From: Lachnospiraceae bacterium YSD2013
Lineage (GTDB): Bacteria; Bacillota; Clostridia; Lachnospirales; Lachnospiraceae
NCBI GenBank assembly: GCA_900100895.1
Contig: FMTX01000017.1
Coordinates: forward strand, 1 to 64,000
Length of the DNA stretch: 64,000 bases
Direction of reading: 5' to 3'
In this document: in pieces, positions 44,880-56,955 of the stretch
How the letters are laid out: every line of letters begins with the position of its first letter
How positions within the stretch are numbered: the stretch's first letter is position 1
Notes under the pieces: model-generated
Database searches by the model: none
Told to the model about the DNA's origin: nothing
The model's input: only the letters and a program-made list of their open reading frames with translations
Made by a program: the position numbers and the translations under genes

Positions 44880-47464
44880 GACTGTCAATTTTCAACATCA
44901 ACCTGTTTTCCAAATACAGGGAGAAAATTGAAGAAAGAAACAAAAAAGGCATATACGGCGGAGGAATAATTTTCCTTGCCGTATTTGTGCTGGATTATAT
45001 TATCAAGCTTTTTGTCAATCCGGATGCGGTCAATTATTTCTTTGGCTTCTATATGCTGATTGACATAGCTTTTCTTGCACTCTTTAAGTTCTTCGGAAGT
45101 AAGATTAAGAGAGCGGTTTCTGTTATGTGCCTGCTTTGGTACGTGCTCGGATTTATTGTGGTGGGGCACATTCAGTTTATGTATCCCGACACACTTGCGA
45201 TAGTCGAGTACGCTGCGATGGCGATTCCGCTTTCGGTCATTATTCTGATAGAGCCTTTCTTTTTGATACTCGGTCAGCTATTCGGCGCGGGACTTGTGTC
45301 CGTAACGATTTATTTTACCCAGGGCGGCATCATTAACGGCATAGATATGTCGAAGATTATTATAGTGGGATTGCTTGCCATCATTACGGGTATGATTACC
45401 ACTTACATACGTATCGAGGGTCTTGTATTTGACAGCGAGGTTACGTTCTTTGCGGGAAGTGAAGACGATGATTTCGTGGCTGAGTACTCCGACAGCGCAT
45501 GGAGCGGACGTAACAAGTACGGAATCTTAAGCGGCGAGCTTGCGGCCAAGAGACGCGTGTTTTCTTTTATCTTTAACATTTCAAGAGACAGTCTTACTCA
45601 TATCCGTGAGGTCAACGTCTTTAAACTCAAAGAAGGCATGGACTGGGAAGAGGTGCGTGAACGCATGATAGGAATGGCGCTTGACCCCGGTTCCAAGATG
45701 CGTCTTTCAAGATTCCTGGATATAAACACGATTAAACAAGCGTACAAGGCAGACAAGAGACGCTTTTCCGTTATAGCGGGCTTCACCGTAGACGAAACCG
45801 AGAGAATCTGGCTTGATATCGAATGCATACTTAAAACCCATCCGGTATCGGGCGAGCTGCTTGCGTCGATAGTGGTGGAAGATATTACAGAGGAACGTAT
45901 CCTCATGGGCGTCCTCAATAAGATTGTAGAGCAGAACTACGACTACGTAATGTGCGTCGAGAGAAAGTTAAATCGTACCATAACATTCAACGTTAAGCCC
46001 GGACAGGAGATTCGCGGTACTTACGGAGATGTTTACGACGTGGAGATAGGTGCATACATCAGGGAGTCGGTTGATGCCCACGATGTGGAGCGTGCCTTCA
46101 GACTTACGAACCTAGAGCGCGTAGACGAGCTGATATCGCAGAACGGTATGCATGAGTTCCTGCTTGACGAGCGGGACCGCACCGGAAGTATTCGCAAGAA
46201 GCTGTTCCAGTACTCCTACCTCGATCCCACGCGCAATTTCCTCTGCGTGATCAAACAGGACGTTACCGAAGTCATCAGCAAGGAAGACGATGCCAAGAAC
46301 CGCCTCTCCAAGGCCTTAAGGGACAAAGAAATCGCCATGAACGCAAGAAGCGAATTCTTAACCCGTATGAGTCACGAGATGCGTACCCCCATGAATGCAA
46401 TCTTAGGTCTTGCGTCGCTTATGAAGGATGAGATTAACAATCCCGAGGCGCTCGACTCTTATATATCAAAGCTTCAGTATTCGGGAAGATTTCTTTTGCA
46501 GCTTATCAATGACGTGCTTGATATGTCAAAGCTTGAGCAGGAGAAGTTCAGAGTCAATCCTGTGCCTTACGCATTCTCGGAGTTCTGGGGTTCGGTAGAT
46601 ATGCTGATAGGCCCCATGTGCTCGGCCAAGGGAATTGATTTCGAGTGGAAGTCGGACATTCCCGATGACAGATACATTTACGTAGATCCGTTAAGACTTA
46701 CGCAGGTATTTGTGAACCTGCTGTCCAATTCGGTTAAGTACACCAATCCCGGCGGTCACATTTGCTTTGAGTGTAAGGAAGACACGAGGGTCGGCGGCAA
46801 GGTATTCGACACCTTTGTGGTGACGGATGACGGTATCGGAATGAGCGAAGAGTTCCAGAAGCATCTTTACGAGCCGTTTGCCCAGGAGTCGCATGACGTT
46901 AACTCGGACCTTAACGGAACGGGTCTGGGCCTTTCAATCGTAAAGGGTATAGTCGATGCGCTCGGCGGCAGCATTGAGGTAGAGAGCAAGTCGGGTGTGG
47001 GCTCCAAGTTCACCGTGCATCTTTCTTTTGACCTGGCCGAGGAAAGCGGCAAGACAGTATCGAAGGCTGCGGAAGTCGACTTAAACGGCAAGCGCGTGCT
47101 GGTGGTTGAGGACAACGACATCAACAGAGAAATTGCCGAAGCCGTATTGCAAAAGAAAGGTATGATTACCGAAACTGCGGTTAACGGTCAGGAGGCGATT
47201 GAACAGTTCTCGTCTCATGCGCCGGGCTACTACGATATGATTCTTATGGATATTCGAATGCCGGTTATGAGCGGACTTACCGCGACGAAGCGTATTCGTT
47301 CTATGGAGAGAGACGACGCAGCTACGATTCCGATTGTTGCAATGACGGCCAATGCATTTTCGCAGGATGTGCAGGCTTCTTTGGAGGCGGGCATGAACGC
47401 TCATCTTAGTAAGCCCATCGAGCCGAAACTTTTGTACAGTACTATATCTAAATTCATTTCTTAA
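44876..47464 (+). CDS. hybrid sensor histidine kinase with receiver domain
   Basis: An 862-residue membrane kinase with a GTG start overlapping the GH3 stop; AAGGAAC in the GH3 end is the ribosome site. About six TM segments occupy residues 25-180. Two PAS-like segments follow, ending VEDITEE and IKQDVTE. The HisKA dimerisation helix has His500 in SHEMRTPMNA, the ATPase domain shows N (FVNLLSNSVKYT), G1 (VTDDGIGM) and G2 (GTGLGLSIV) boxes, and the C-terminal receiver has Asp792 in MDIRMPVMSG. No DNA-binding response regulator is adjacent, so output must pass elsewhere. The signal sensed by the six-TM region is unknown. Confidence 0.9.
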   Translation: MRLSIFNINLFSKYREKIEERNKKGIYGGGIIFLAVFVLDYIIKLFVNPDAVNYFFGFYMLIDIAFLALFKFFGSKIKRAVSVMCLLWYVLGFIVVGHIQFMYPDTLAIVEYAAMAIPLSVIILIEPFFLILGQLFGAGLVSVTIYFTQGGIINGIDMSKIIIVGLLAIITGMITTYIRIEGLVFDSEVTFFAGSEDDDFVAEYSDSAWSGRNKYGILSGELAAKRRVFSFIFNISRDSLTHIREVNVFKLKEGMDWEEVRERMIGMALDPGSKMRLSRFLDINTIKQAYKADKRRFSVIAGFTVDETERIWLDIECILKTHPVSGELLASIVVEDITEERILMGVLNKIVEQNYDYVMCVERKLNRTITFNVKPGQEIRGTYGDVYDVEIGAYIRESVDAHDVERAFRLTNLERVDELISQNGMHEFLLDERDRTGSIRKKLFQYSYLDPTRNFLCVIKQDVTEVISKEDDAKNRLSKALRDKEIAMNARSEFLTRMSHEMRTPMNAILGLASLMKDEINNPEALDSYISKLQYSGRFLLQLINDVLDMSKLEQEKFRVNPVPYAFSEFWGSVDMLIGPMCSAKGIDFEWKSDIPDDRYIYVDPLRLTQVFVNLLSNSVKYTNPGGHICFECKEDTRVGGKVFDTFVVTDDGIGMSEEFQKHLYEPFAQESHDVNSDLNGTGLGLSIVKGIVDALGGSIEVESKSGVGSKFTVHLSFDLAEESGKTVSKAAEVDLNGKRVLVVEDNDINREIAEAVLQKKGMITETAVNGQEAIEQFSSHAPGYYDMILMDIRMPVMSGLTATKRIRSMERDDAATIPIVAMTANAFSQDVQASLEAGMNAHLSKPIEPKLLYSTISKFIS

Positions 47465-47476
47465 AATGTCTATAAT

Positions 47477-47506
47477 CTCTCCCCGAAATCGGGGAGAGAA
47501 ATTTTA
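47477..47506 (+). terminator. terminator after the histidine kinase
   Basis: A perfect 10-bp stem CTCTCCCCGA/TCGGGGAGAG with an AA loop, followed by AAATTTTAT. Confidence 0.8.
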
Positions 47507-47517
47507 TAAAATAACCC

Positions 47518-47546
47518 TTGACTTAATAAAAATTTTGACGTAGAAT
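47518..47546 (+). promoter_or_regulatory. sigma-A promoter of rpoBC
   Basis: TTGACT (47518-47523) and TAGAAT (47541-47546) with a 17-bp spacer. The ~80-nt leader contains TTTTTT tracts but no ribosomal-protein binding site was recognised; rplJ-rplL are not upstream. Confidence 0.75.
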
Positions 47547-47633
47547 GTAGGTTGCTCTATTGTGGAGTGCTTTGGTTTTTTATGCCCTTTTTCCATAAAA
47601 AAGTGCTAAATCATAAGAACGGGGTGAGTGTCA

Positions 47634-50600
47634 ATGGAAAAAAACAGAATACGTCCTATTGCCGCAGGCAGAAATTCACGTATGAGTTATTCTCGACAAA
47701 AAGAAGTTTTGGAAATGCCCAACCTTATTGAAGTTCAGAAGGACTCTTACGAGTGGTTCTTAAAGGACGGATTAAAAGAGGTATTTGACGACATTTCTCC
47801 GATTGAAGATTTTGGCGGTAGATTAAGCCTTGAGTTCGTAGATTCCGAACTTTGCAAGGAAGATGCCAAGTACACAATCGAGAAGTGTAAGGAAAGAGAT
47901 GCTACATATGCAGCTCCCTTGAAAGTCAAAGTACGTCTTTGCAACAAGGAAACGGGAGCCATCATCGAACACGATATCTTCATGGGAGATCTTCCTCTTA
48001 TGACAGAAACCGGTACATTCGTAATCAACGGTGCCGAGCGTGTTATCGTAAGCCAGATGGTTCGTTCTCCCGGTATCTACTATAATATCGAGCACGATAA
48101 AATCGGTAAGCGTTTGTTCTTTTCAACGGTTATTCCCAATCGTGGTGCATGGCTTGAATACGAGACAGATTCCAATGATGTCTTTTATGTACGTGTAGAC
48201 AGAACCCGTAAGGTTCCGATTACCGTTCTTTTGCGTGCCCTCGGACTTGGTACCAATGAAGAGATTAAAGAAGTATTCGGCGACGAGCCTAAGATTGAAG
48301 CTTCTTTTGCCAAGGATACATCAAGCAACTACCAGGAAGGTTTGCTTGAACTTTACAAGAAGATTCGTCCCGGCGAGCCTCTTTCCGTTGATAACGCAAA
48401 GAGCCTTATCGAGGGAATGTTCTTCGACCCCAAGCGTTATGACTTAGCACGTGTAGGTAGATATAAATTTAATAAGAAACTTGCGCTTAAGAACCGTATC
48501 CGCAACATGGTTCTTGCAGAGGATGCAGTATCACCCGTAACAGGTGAAGTCGTTGCCGAGAAAGGCACCAAGATTACTGTTGAAATCGCTAACGCAATTC
48601 AGGATGCGGCAGTTCCTTTCGTAATGGTAGAGACAGAAGAGCGCGTTGAGCGTGTTCTTTCCAACTTAATGGTTGACATTACCAAGTACGTAGACTGCGA
48701 TCCCGCAGAACTCGGCATTACCGAGGCTGTTTACTATCCCACTCTCAAGGCTATTCTTGATGAGTACGGCGATAAGCCCGAAGAATTATTCGATGCATTG
48801 AAGCGCAACGTACATGAGCTTGTTCCCAAGCACATTACCGTTGACGATATTTTTGCATCCGTTAACTACAATATGCATCTTGAGTACGGTATCGGTAACG
48901 ATGACGATATCGACCACTTAGGAAACAGACGTATCCGTGCTGTCGGTGAGCTTTTACAGAACCAGTACCGTATCGGTCTTTCAAGACTTGAGCGTGTGGT
49001 TCGTGAGCGTATGCAGACACATGATACCGAGGAAGTTACTCCTCAGGCTCTTATCAACATCAAGCCCGTACAGGCAGCTGTTAAGGAGTTCTTCGGTTCA
49101 TCACAGCTCTCACAGTTCATGGATCAGAACAACCCTCTCGGTGAGTTAACTCATAAGAGACGTTTGTCGGCACTTGGTCCCGGCGGTCTTTCAAGAGAGA
49201 GAGCTTCCTTCGAAGTTCGAGACGTACATTACTCCCACTACGGACGTATGTGCCCTATCGAGACTCCCGAAGGTCCCAACATCGGTCTTATTAACTCTCT
49301 TGCATCTTATGCAAGAATTAACGTATACGGTTTCATCGAGGCTCCTTATCGTAAGATTGATAAGACAGATCCCGAGAACCCTCGCGTTACCGACGAAGTT
49401 GTATACATGACAGCGGACGAGGAAGACAACTACCACGTAGCTCAGGCTAACGTAGCACTTAATCCTGACGGAACCTTCGTTAAGAAGTCCGTATCGGGTC
49501 GTTTCCGTGAGGAGACACAGGAATACCCCATCACCATGTTCGATTACATGGACGTATCACCTAAGATGGTATTCTCAGTTGCTACAGCGCTTATTCCTTT
49601 CCTTCAGAACGACGATGCTAACCGTGCCCTCATGGGTTCCAACATGCAGCGTCAGGCCGTACCGCTTATGGTTACCGAAGCTCCCGCAGTAGGTACCGGT
49701 ATGGAGCCCAAGGCAGCAGTAGACGCAGGCGTCTGCGTAGTTGCCAAGGAATCCGGTGTTGTTGATTATGTATCATCCAATCTCGTACGTATCAATCAGG
49801 ATAACGGCGAGACCGTAGAATACAAGCTTACAAAGTTCCAGCGTAGTAACCAGTCCAACTGCTACAACCAGAAGCCCATCGTATTCAAGGGCGAGAGAGT
49901 AGAGAAGGGCGAAGTTATCGCTGACGGACCTTCCACTTCCGGTGGTGAACTTGCACTCGGTAAGAACCCTCTTATCGGATTCATGACCTGGGAAGGTTAC
50001 AACTACGAGGATGCTGTACTTTTAAGTGAGCGCCTTGTACAGGATGACGTTTATACATCCATTCATATAGAGGAATACGAAGCAGAAGCTCGTGATACCA
50101 AACTCGGACCCGAAGAAATCACAAGAGACGTTCCCGGTGTCGGCGACGATGCCCTTAAGGATCTTGATGACAGAGGTATTATCCGTATCGGTGCTGAGGT
50201 TCGTGCCGGCGACATTCTCGTAGGTAAGGTTACACCTAAGGGTGAGACCGAGCTTACGGCCGAGGAAAGACTCTTAAGAGCAATCTTCGGTGAGAAGGCT
50301 CGCGAGGTCAGAGATACCTCCCTTAAGGTACCTCACGGCGAATACGGTATCGTAGTAGCTGCCAAGGTATTCACAAGAGAAAACGGCGACGAGTTGTCAC
50401 CCGGCGTTAACGAATCCGTTCGTGTCTACATCGCTCAGAAGCGTAAGATCAGCGTCGGTGATAAGATGGCAGGTCGTCACGGTAACAAGGGTGTCGTTTC
50501 AAGAGTACTTCCCGTAGAAGATATGCCTTATCTTCCCAACGGTCGTCCCCTTGATATCGTGCTTAACCCCTTGGGCGTACCTTCACGTATGAATATCGGA

Positions 50601-51545
50601 CAGGTCCTTGAAATCCACTTGTCACTTGCAGCCAAGGCTCTTGGCTTCAACATCGCAACACCCGTATTTGACGGCGCTAACGAGAAAGACATTCAGGATT
50701 CCCTTGAACTTGCCAATGACTACGTAAACCTTCCTTTCGACGAGGCAGAGGCTAAGGTTGAAGCTGAGAAGAACGGAACCAAGTATGATAAGAATGCACC
50801 TACCTTCTCAAGTCTCCACAAGGATGAACTTCTTCCCGAAGTTTATGATTACCTTTCGGAGAACAGAGCTCACAGAGCACTTTGGAAGGGTGTTCCGATT
50901 TCCAGAGACGGTAAAGTTCAGTTAAGAGACGGCCGTACCGGTGAACTCTTCGACGGACCTACCACAATCGGTCACATGCATTATCTTAAGCTCCACCACC
51001 TGGTTGACGATAAGATTCACGCTCGTTCAACCGGCCCTTACTCACTCGTTACACAGCAGCCTCTCGGCGGTAAAGCCCAGTTCGGTGGTCAGCGTTTCGG
51101 TGAAATGGAAGTTTGGGCACTGGAAGCTTACGGTGCTGCTTATACCTTACAGGAAATTCTTACGGTTAAGTCCGATGACGTTGTCGGCCGTGTTAAGACC
51201 TACGAGGCAATTATTAAGGGCGAGAACATTCCCAAGCCCGGTATTCCCGAGTCCTTCAAGGTACTCCTTAAGGAATTACAGTCCCTCGGTCTTGATATCA
51301 AGGTACTTCGTGAGGACAATACCGAAGTTGAACTTACAGAATCAGTCGACTATGGCGAGACCGATTTCAGAATGGCTGAAATCGACGGAAGCGACAGAGG
51401 CGGCAGAGGCAATGAAGACTTTGCATCAGCAGGTTATCAGACTCAGGAATTCGATGAGTCCGGTGAACTTGTAGAAGCAGAAGATTCCTTCGAAGAGGAT
51501 ATGGAATTTGCAGAAGACGATTACGAAGGAAGCCTCGACGAATAA
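47634..51545 (+). CDS. rpoB: DNA-directed RNA polymerase beta subunit
   Basis: A 1303-residue core subunit. The ATG at 47634 follows GGGGTGAG; an in-frame GTG at 47628 lies too close to that site. Conserved blocks include the rifampicin pocket ([27 protein letters not shown]), where the usual resistance positions (Asp, His, Ser) are wild type, then [25 protein letters not shown] and [24 protein letters not shown]. The C-terminus has a long acidic tail of about 55 residues ([17 protein letters not shown]) after the last conserved block, common in clostridial RpoB. It is followed by rpoC after 34 nt. Confidence 0.98.
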   Translation: MEKNRIRPIAAGRNSRMSYSRQKEVLEMPNLIEVQKDSYEWFLKDGLKEVFDDISPIEDFGGRLSLEFVDSELCKEDAKYTIEKCKERDATYAAPLKVKVRLCNKETGAIIEHDIFMGDLPLMTETGTFVINGAERVIVSQMVRSPGIYYNIEHDKIGKRLFFSTVIPNRGAWLEYETDSNDVFYVRVDRTRKVPITVLLRALGLGTNEEIKEVFGDEPKIEASFAKDTSSNYQEGLLELYKKIRPGEPLSVDNAKSLIEGMFFDPKRYDLARVGRYKFNKKLALKNRIRNMVLAEDAVSPVTGEVVAEKGTKITVEIANAIQDAAVPFVMVETEERVERVLSNLMVDITKYVDCDPAELGITEAVYYPTLKAILDEYGDKPEELFDALKRNVHELVPKHITVDDIFASVNYNMHLEYGIGNDDDIDHLGNRRIRAVGELLQNQYRIGLSRLERVVRERMQTHDTEEVTPQALINIKPVQAAVKEFFGSSQLSQFMDQNNPLGELTHKRRLSALGPGGLSRERASFEVRDVHYSHYGRMCPIETPEGPNIGLINSLASYARINVYGFIEAPYRKIDKTDPENPRVTDEVVYMTADEEDNYHVAQANVALNPDGTFVKKSVSGRFREETQEYPITMFDYMDVSPKMVFSVATALIPFLQNDDANRALMGSNMQRQAVPLMVTEAPAVGTGMEPKAAVDAGVCVVAKESGVVDYVSSNLVRINQDNGETVEYKLTKFQRSNQSNCYNQKPIVFKGERVEKGEVIADGPSTSGGELALGKNPLIGFMTWEGYNYEDAVLLSERLVQDDVYTSIHIEEYEAEARDTKLGPEEITRDVPGVGDDALKDLDDRGIIRIGAEVRAGDILVGKVTPKGETELTAEERLLRAIFGEKAREVRDTSLKVPHGEYGIVVAAKVFTRENGDELSPGVNESVRVYIAQKRKISVGDKMAGRHGNKGVVSRVLPVEDMPYLPNGRPLDIVLNPLGVPSRMNIGQVLEIHLSLAAKALGFNIATPVFDGANEKDIQDSLELANDYVNLPFDEAEAKVEAEKNGTKYDKNAPTFSSLHKDELLPEVYDYLSENRAHRALWKGVPISRDGKVQLRDGRTGELFDGPTTIGHMHYLKLHHLVDDKIHARSTGPYSLVTQQPLGGKAQFGGQRFGEMEVWALEAYGAAYTLQEILTVKSDDVVGRVKTYEAIIKGENIPKPGIPESFKVLLKELQSLGLDIKVLREDNTEVELTESVDYGETDFRMAEIDGSDRGGRGNEDFASAGYQTQEFDESGELVEAEDSFEEDMEFAEDDYEGSLDE

Positions 51546-51579
51546 GTTTTTCTAATAAAAATGTAAAGGAGCGCCATAA

Positions 51580-54500
51580 ATGTCGGAAATTAAGAATGAT
51601 ACATACCAGCCGATGACTTTTGATAAGATTCAGATCGGCTTAGCATCCCCTGAGAAGATCAGGGCTTGGTCCAGACGCGGTGACGACCCGGATTTCGGTA
51701 TCGTTACCAAGCCCGAGACCATCAACTACAGAACATTAAAGCCCGAGAAAGATGGCTTGTTCTGTGAAAGAATATTCGGACCCAACAAAGACTGGGAATG
51801 TCACTGCGGTAAGTACAAGAAGATTCGCTATAAAGGCGTTATCTGTGACCGCTGCGGTGTAGAAGTTACCAAGGCAAGCGTTCGTCGTGAGCGTATGGGA
51901 CGTATCGAGCTCGCTGCTCCTGTTTCTCATATCTGGTACTTCAAGGGTATCCCTTCCCGTATGGGTCTCATTCTCGACATCTCTCCCAGAGTACTCGAGA
52001 AGGTACTTTATTTTGCATCTTACATCGTACTCGACGCAGGCGAGACCAACCTTGAATACAAGCAGGTTCTTTCCGAACGTGAGTATCAGGATGCCAAGGA
52101 AACCTACGGCAACAAGTTCCGTGTAGGAATGGGCGCCGAGGCTATCAAAGAGTTATTACAGGCTATCGATCTTGAGACCGAAGCCGAAGAATTAAAGGCT
52201 GAACTCAAGGAGTCCACCGGCCAGAAGAGAGCTCGTATCATCAAGAGACTCGAGGTTGTGGAAGCTTTCCGGGAGTCCGGTAACAAGCCCGAGTGGATGG
52301 TAATGGATGTTATTCCCGTTATCCCTCCGGACCTTCGTCCTATGGTACAGCTTGAAGGCGGCAGATTCGCAACATCCGATCTTAACGACCTTTACAGACG
52401 TATCATCAACCGTAACAACCGTTTACAGAGACTTCTCGAACTCGGTGCGCCCGACATCATCGTACGTAACGAGAAGAGAATGCTTCAGGAAGCAGTTGAC
52501 GCACTTATCGACAACGGCCGTCGCGGACGTCCCGTAACAGGCCCCGGTAACAGAGCTCTTAAGTCTCTTTCCGATATGTTAAAGGGTAAGGGCGGACGTT
52601 TCCGTCAGAACCTTCTTGGTAAGCGTGTAGACTACTCCGGACGTTCCGTTATCGTAGTAGGACCCGAACTTAAGATTTACCAGTGCGGTCTCCCTAAGGA
52701 GATGGCAATCGAATTGTTCAAGCCCTTCGTTATGAAGGAGCTTGTGGGACGTGGCATTTCCCAGAATATTAAGAATGCCAAGAAGCTTGTTGAAAGACTC
52801 GACTCCCAGGTATGGGATGTGCTCGAGGACGTTATTAAAGAGCATCCCGTAATGCTTAACCGTGCTCCTACACTTCACAGACTCGGTATTCAGGCTTTCG
52901 AGCCCATCCTTGTAGAAGGTAAGGCTATTAAGCTTCATCCCCTTGTATGTACCGCTTTCAACGCCGACTTCGACGGTGACCAGATGGCTGTACACCTTCC
53001 TCTTAGCGTAGAGGCTCAGGCAGAATGCAGATTCCTTCTTCTTTCTCCCAACAACCTCTTAAAGCCTTCGGACGGTGGCCCTGTTGCGGTTCCTACACAG
53101 GATATGGTTCTTGGTATTTACTACCTCACCATGCACAAGTACTATGACAACCCTTCTCTTAAGGATCAGGCTGTTGCAGAGTTCGCTTCAATCGATGAGC
53201 TCAAGGCTGCTTACGAAGAATACGAGAAGAAAGTTGCCAAGGCCGTTAAAGGCAAAGAAGGCGACGCTGCTAAGGAAGCAGTTGCTGCCATCAAGGACGC
53301 ACATCTTGATTACGATGCAATCGTAAGAGTATGCGTTGACACTGAGAGAAACCGTGTTGTAACCTGTCGTGTTATCGATATCATGGGCAGATATTACAAC
53401 TCCACCAGAGAAGCTTTACTTGCATACGAGAACGGTGAGATTACTCTTCACCAGAGCATCTATGTAAGAAAGACCACCGAATGGAACGGCGAAGAAGTTG
53501 AAGGTATCATCGAGACCACTCTCGGACGCCTCCTCTTCAACGAAATCATCCCTCAGGATTTAGGTTACGTAGACCGCTCCAAGAGAGAGAACGCTCTTCT
53601 TCTTGAAGTAGACTTCCACGTAAAGAGAAAGCACTTAAAAGAGATTTTACAGCGAGTAATCAATATACATGGCGCATCAGTAACCGCTGAAGTTCTTGAC
53701 CTTGTTAAGGCTACAGGTTACAAGTACTCCACAAGAGCAGCTATGACCGTATCAATTTCCGATATGACCGTGCCTGCTTCCAAGCCCGAAATTCTTGAAG
53801 GCGCTCAGGAGACCGTTGAAAAGATTACACGTAACTACAGAAGAGGTCTTATCACCGACGAAGAAAGATATCGTGCGGTAGTAGAGACCTGGAACGAGGC
53901 CGATGGCAAGCTTACCAAAGAGCTTCTTGACGGTCTTGACAAGTACAACAACATATTCATGATGGCCGACTCCGGTGCCCGTGGTAGTAACCAGCAGATC
54001 AAGCAGCTTGCAGGTATGCGTGGACTTATGGCGGATACAACCGGTAAGACCATTGAGCTTCCTATTAAGTCCAACTTCCGTGAAGGTCTTGACGTACTCG
54101 AATACTTCATGTCCGCACACGGTGCTCGTAAGGGTCTGTCCGATACCGCTATCAGAACCGCTGACTCAGGTTACTTAACCCGTCGTATGGTTGACGTATC
54201 ACAGGAACTTATCATTCGTGAAATCGACTGCTGTGAAGGCAGAGAAGAGATCCCCGGAATGGATGTTTACGCATTCATGGACGGTAAGGAAACAATCGAA
54301 GGTCTTAAGGACCGTATCCAGGGCAGATATACCTGCGATGACATTCTTAACGCCAAGGGCGAAGTAATCGTTAAGAAGAACCACATGATTACCCCCAGCC
54401 GTGCAGCAAGAGTGCTCAAGGAAGGTATTGACGTTAACGGTAAGCCCGTATCCGATGAAGAGGGCAATGTTAATCCCGGAGCACGCATTAAGGTTCGTAA

Positions 54501-55554
54501 CATCCTTTGCTGCCGTTCACACAACGGTATCTGCGCTAAGTGTTACGGTGCCAACATGGCAACCGGTGAAGCAGTACAGGTCGGCGAAGCTGTAGGTATC
54601 ATCGCAGCTCAGTCAATCGGTGAGCCCGGTACACAGCTTACCATGAGAACATTCCATACCGGTGGTGTTGCCGGCGGCGATATCACACAGGGTCTTCCCC
54701 GTGTAGAGGAATTGTTCGAAGCAAGAAAGCCTAAGGGACTTGCAATCATCGCTGAATTCGGCGGTAAGGCAAGCATTAAAGATACCAAGAAAAAGCGTGA
54801 AGTAGTAGTTACCAACGAGGAAACAGGTGAGTCCAAGTCTTACCTCATCCCTTACGGTTCACGTATCAAGGTAACCGATGAGCAGATTATCGAAGCCGGT
54901 GACGAACTCACCGAAGGTTCCGTTAACCCTCACGACTTACTCAAGATCAAAGGTATCCGTGCGGTACAGGATTACATGCTCAGAGAAGTTCAGCGTGTAT
55001 ACCGTCTCCAGGGTGTTGATATCAACGATAAGCACATCGAAGTCATTGTACGTCAGATGCTTAAGAAGGTTCGTATCGAGAACAACGGCGATGCAGAATT
55101 CCTTCCCGGCTCCATGATTGACTTCCTTGACTTTGAAGACATGAACGAACAGCTCATTGCTGAAGGTAAGGCTCCCGCAGAGGGAACGAGAGTTATCCTT
55201 GGTATTACCAAGTCCGCTCTTGCTACCAACTCCTTCTTGTCAGCAGCTTCCTTCCAGGAGACCACCAAGGTTCTTACAGAAGCAGCTATTAAGGGTAAGG
55301 TAGATCCCCTTATCGGTCTTAAGGAAAACGTTATCTTAGGTAAGCTCATCCCTGCAGGTACAGGTATGAAGCGTTACAGAGACGTAGAACTTTCATCCGA
55401 TGAAAGATACGAGCAGATGCTTGTTGAAAGAGCAGAAGCCGAAGCTAAGGCAGCCAAGCAGCGCGCGGCTTCCGAAGAGCCCGAAGAGACCATCACAGTA
55501 GAAGAAGAACTCGTATACGAAACCGAGGAAGCAGCTTCTGCAGATGAAGAATAA
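51580..55554 (+). CDS. rpoC: DNA-directed RNA polymerase beta' subunit
   Basis: A 1324-residue catalytic subunit. The N-terminal zinc finger (CHCGKYK...CDRCGVEV), the rudder/lid region, the catalytic magnesium loop [12 protein letters not shown], the bridge-helix and trigger-loop regions ([41 protein letters not shown]), the second zinc site ([13 protein letters not shown]) and [18 protein letters not shown] are all intact. The lineage-specific insert found in Gram-negative RpoC is absent. The tail is acidic ([19 protein letters not shown]). The start follows AAAGGAGCG. rpsL does not follow; a terminator does. Confidence 0.98.
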   Translation: MSEIKNDTYQPMTFDKIQIGLASPEKIRAWSRRGDDPDFGIVTKPETINYRTLKPEKDGLFCERIFGPNKDWECHCGKYKKIRYKGVICDRCGVEVTKASVRRERMGRIELAAPVSHIWYFKGIPSRMGLILDISPRVLEKVLYFASYIVLDAGETNLEYKQVLSEREYQDAKETYGNKFRVGMGAEAIKELLQAIDLETEAEELKAELKESTGQKRARIIKRLEVVEAFRESGNKPEWMVMDVIPVIPPDLRPMVQLEGGRFATSDLNDLYRRIINRNNRLQRLLELGAPDIIVRNEKRMLQEAVDALIDNGRRGRPVTGPGNRALKSLSDMLKGKGGRFRQNLLGKRVDYSGRSVIVVGPELKIYQCGLPKEMAIELFKPFVMKELVGRGISQNIKNAKKLVERLDSQVWDVLEDVIKEHPVMLNRAPTLHRLGIQAFEPILVEGKAIKLHPLVCTAFNADFDGDQMAVHLPLSVEAQAECRFLLLSPNNLLKPSDGGPVAVPTQDMVLGIYYLTMHKYYDNPSLKDQAVAEFASIDELKAAYEEYEKKVAKAVKGKEGDAAKEAVAAIKDAHLDYDAIVRVCVDTERNRVVTCRVIDIMGRYYNSTREALLAYENGEITLHQSIYVRKTTEWNGEEVEGIIETTLGRLLFNEIIPQDLGYVDRSKRENALLLEVDFHVKRKHLKEILQRVINIHGASVTAEVLDLVKATGYKYSTRAAMTVSISDMTVPASKPEILEGAQETVEKITRNYRRGLITDEERYRAVVETWNEADGKLTKELLDGLDKYNNIFMMADSGARGSNQQIKQLAGMRGLMADTTGKTIELPIKSNFREGLDVLEYFMSAHGARKGLSDTAIRTADSGYLTRRMVDVSQELIIREIDCCEGREEIPGMDVYAFMDGKETIEGLKDRIQGRYTCDDILNAKGEVIVKKNHMITPSRAARVLKEGIDVNGKPVSDEEGNVNPGARIKVRNILCCRSHNGICAKCYGANMATGEAVQVGEAVGIIAAQSIGEPGTQLTMRTFHTGGVAGGDITQGLPRVEELFEARKPKGLAIIAEFGGKASIKDTKKKREVVVTNEETGESKSYLIPYGSRIKVTDEQIIEAGDELTEGSVNPHDLLKIKGIRAVQDYMLREVQRVYRLQGVDINDKHIEVIVRQMLKKVRIENNGDAEFLPGSMIDFLDFEDMNEQLIAEGKAPAEGTRVILGITKSALATNSFLSAASFQETTKVLTEAAIKGKVDPLIGLKENVILGKLIPAGTGMKRYRDVELSSDERYEQMLVERAEAEAKAAKQRAASEEPEETITVEEELVYETEEAASADEE

Positions 55555-55566
55555 GTAATAACAATT

Positions 55567-55597
55567 AAGGCACGTGGTGTAAGCCACGTGCCTTTTA
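55567..55597. terminator. bidirectional terminator of rpoBC and the pilin-like operon
   Basis: A perfect 11-bp stem AAGGCACGTGG/CCACGTGCCTT with a 6-nt loop, followed by TTAT on the plus strand and TTAATTGTT on the minus strand. Confidence 0.88.
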
Positions 55598-55630
55598 TCA
55601 TGCATTCAAATATTTAAGAAACGGTTCAAT

Positions 55631-56071
55631 TTACTTACCGAATACCGGCAACGTATCGTCGTAGTCAAGCTCCCCGGTAGTATCGGTCTTCCACGAAGTA
55701 ATATCATAGAACGACTCGCCCGCACTCTCAGGATAAAGAATCCGTATCTCAACCTCCAAGGTCTGAATATCGTTAATCGGTATTGCGAAGGTCTTTTTTT
55801 TGCCCACATTCTCGAAATATCCCGCGCGAGAAATCCCTGTATCGTACAAATCCTTAAGCGTCTTATCGAAGCTTGCCAGCTGCACCTCAGCCTCATTGCA
55901 GGCGTCGTAGTAAGCCTGGGAGTTCTCCACCACACGCTTGCTGAGCTTATAATCACTCATGGCGCTTGAGAGCGACAATATAGCAAAAGAAACCAGACAC
56001 AAGATTACGAATATAAACAATACAGAGGACGTTCCGACATTTAACGGTAATTCACGTTTTTTCTTAGCCAT
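55631..56071 (-). CDS. small membrane-anchored pilin-like protein
   Basis: A 146-residue protein: a basic start (MAKKKRELPLNVG), one TM segment (about 16-36, SVLFIFVILCLVSFAILSLS), a helix with the pattern SAMSDYKLSKRVVENSQAYYDACNEAE, then a small outer domain. This N-terminal layout resembles minor pilins or pseudopilins of class III/T2S-like systems, though there is no prepilin cleavage motif with glutamate at +5. Its start codon overlaps the stop of the previous gene by one base (TAATG). It is the last gene of the minus-strand operon. The function is inferred from neighbours only. Confidence 0.65.
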   Translation of the reverse strand: MAKKKRELPLNVGTSSVLFIFVILCLVSFAILSLSSAMSDYKLSKRVVENSQAYYDACNEAEVQLASFDKTLKDLYDTGISRAGYFENVGKKKTFAIPINDIQTLEVEIRILYPESAGESFYDITSWKTDTTGELDYDDTLPVFGK

Positions 56072-56442
56072 TACGACACCTCCTTCTTATGACGCTTGAA
56101 GGTGTACGCATACACTTCCTCGGACTTCGGAGTGTAGAAGAACTTAAACGTCATATATTCAAAGGTCTCATCCGACGAAAAATCCAAAGAATAAGAGTAG
56201 TCAGGCAGATTAAATGCCGAGGAAAGCGTAGTCTCAATCATGTCACGACTGCTTCCGCCGAACTCATAGAAGCATTCAGCCGCGTTATCGGCCCACAGGA
56301 CCGCGTAATTGGCGCTCTCGGTCTCATGTGCCACATCATGTGCCTTAATGAACACACGCATGCACACGGCGCTTGTAAGGGCAAAAAACAATATGACGAT
56401 AATTAGCTCCATCAAGAACAGAGCAGATTTTGATTTTTGCAT
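56071..56442 (-). CDS. pseudopilin-like protein with prepilin-type N-terminus
   Basis: A 123-residue protein; the ATG at 56442 follows GAAAGG and gives MQKSKSALFLMELIIVILFF. The stretch SA-LFLMELIIVI matches a type IV prepilin signal, with glutamate at +5 if cleavage falls after Ala8; Ala replaces the usual Gly at -1. A helix follows (ALTSAVCMRVFIKAHDVAHETE), then a short globular domain. It probably forms part of a pseudopilus with the GspF protein encoded upstream. No prepilin peptidase gene is in the window. Confidence 0.65.
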   Translation of the reverse strand: MQKSKSALFLMELIIVILFFALTSAVCMRVFIKAHDVAHETESANYAVLWADNAAECFYEFGGSSRDMIETTLSSAFNLPDYSYSLDFSSDETFEYMTFKFFYTPKSEEVYAYTFKRHKKEVS

Positions 56443-56475
56443 TTGACTACCTTTCAAAACCGGAACACCGGGAAT

Positions 56476-56955
56476 TTATTTCATACTTCTTACGTGAACG
56501 AACAAAGTCTCGTCCGCACTCTTATCGGGCGTAATATCGAATCGGTACAAAGAATCCGTAACCTTCGTAATCTTAAACGACTTAACATCCAGAATATCTG
56601 TACCGAACTCGGGGTCGAGGTCCTGCCCGTATCTTGTGAAGAGTTCTTTGACCTTGCCTTCATACTCGTAGAGATATGTGCAATACGTGATATTGTCAAT
56701 CTCCTCCGAAATCACGAGCGCATCGCCACCGGCATAAGTACCTACCGACACAAGCCCGTCGACATCGCTCTGATGCACCTTATTGTAGATGTAGGAAAAA
56801 GAAGTTCTGGCGCTGTAATTGCCACTCATCTTATTGACAACACTCTGATACACGCTGGCGCCCGTGCCAGTCAGAGACACAACGGAAATTGCGAACACCA
56901 GGAAAAGCGTGATAACGAACAAAGCATCAATTGTATGCTCCGAAGACTTATTCAT
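56476..56955 (-). CDS. DUF4860-like membrane protein of the pilin-like operon
   Basis: A 159-residue protein. The ATG at 56955 follows GGAAAGGAG and overlaps the upstream gene by 8 nt. The N-terminus MNKSSEHTIDALFVITLFLVF, with a single TM and a following VYQSVVNKMSGNYSARTSFSYIYNKVHQSD stretch, matches my memory of the DUF4860 family, found in Lachnospiraceae type II secretion-like clusters. The rest is a small beta-rich outer domain. The molecular role is unknown, presumably a minor pseudopilin or tip component. Confidence 0.65.
   Translation of the reverse strand: MNKSSEHTIDALFVITLFLVFAISVVSLTGTGASVYQSVVNKMSGNYSARTSFSYIYNKVHQSDVDGLVSVGTYAGGDALVISEEIDNITYCTYLYEYEGKVKELFTRYGQDLDPEFGTDILDVKSFKITKVTDSLYRFDITPDKSADETLFVHVRSMK

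Noticed and set aside
47634-51545. Rifampicin-resistance mutation in rpoB or streptomycin-resistance mutation in rpsL
   Set aside because: The residues at the classical resistance positions are wild type in both proteins.
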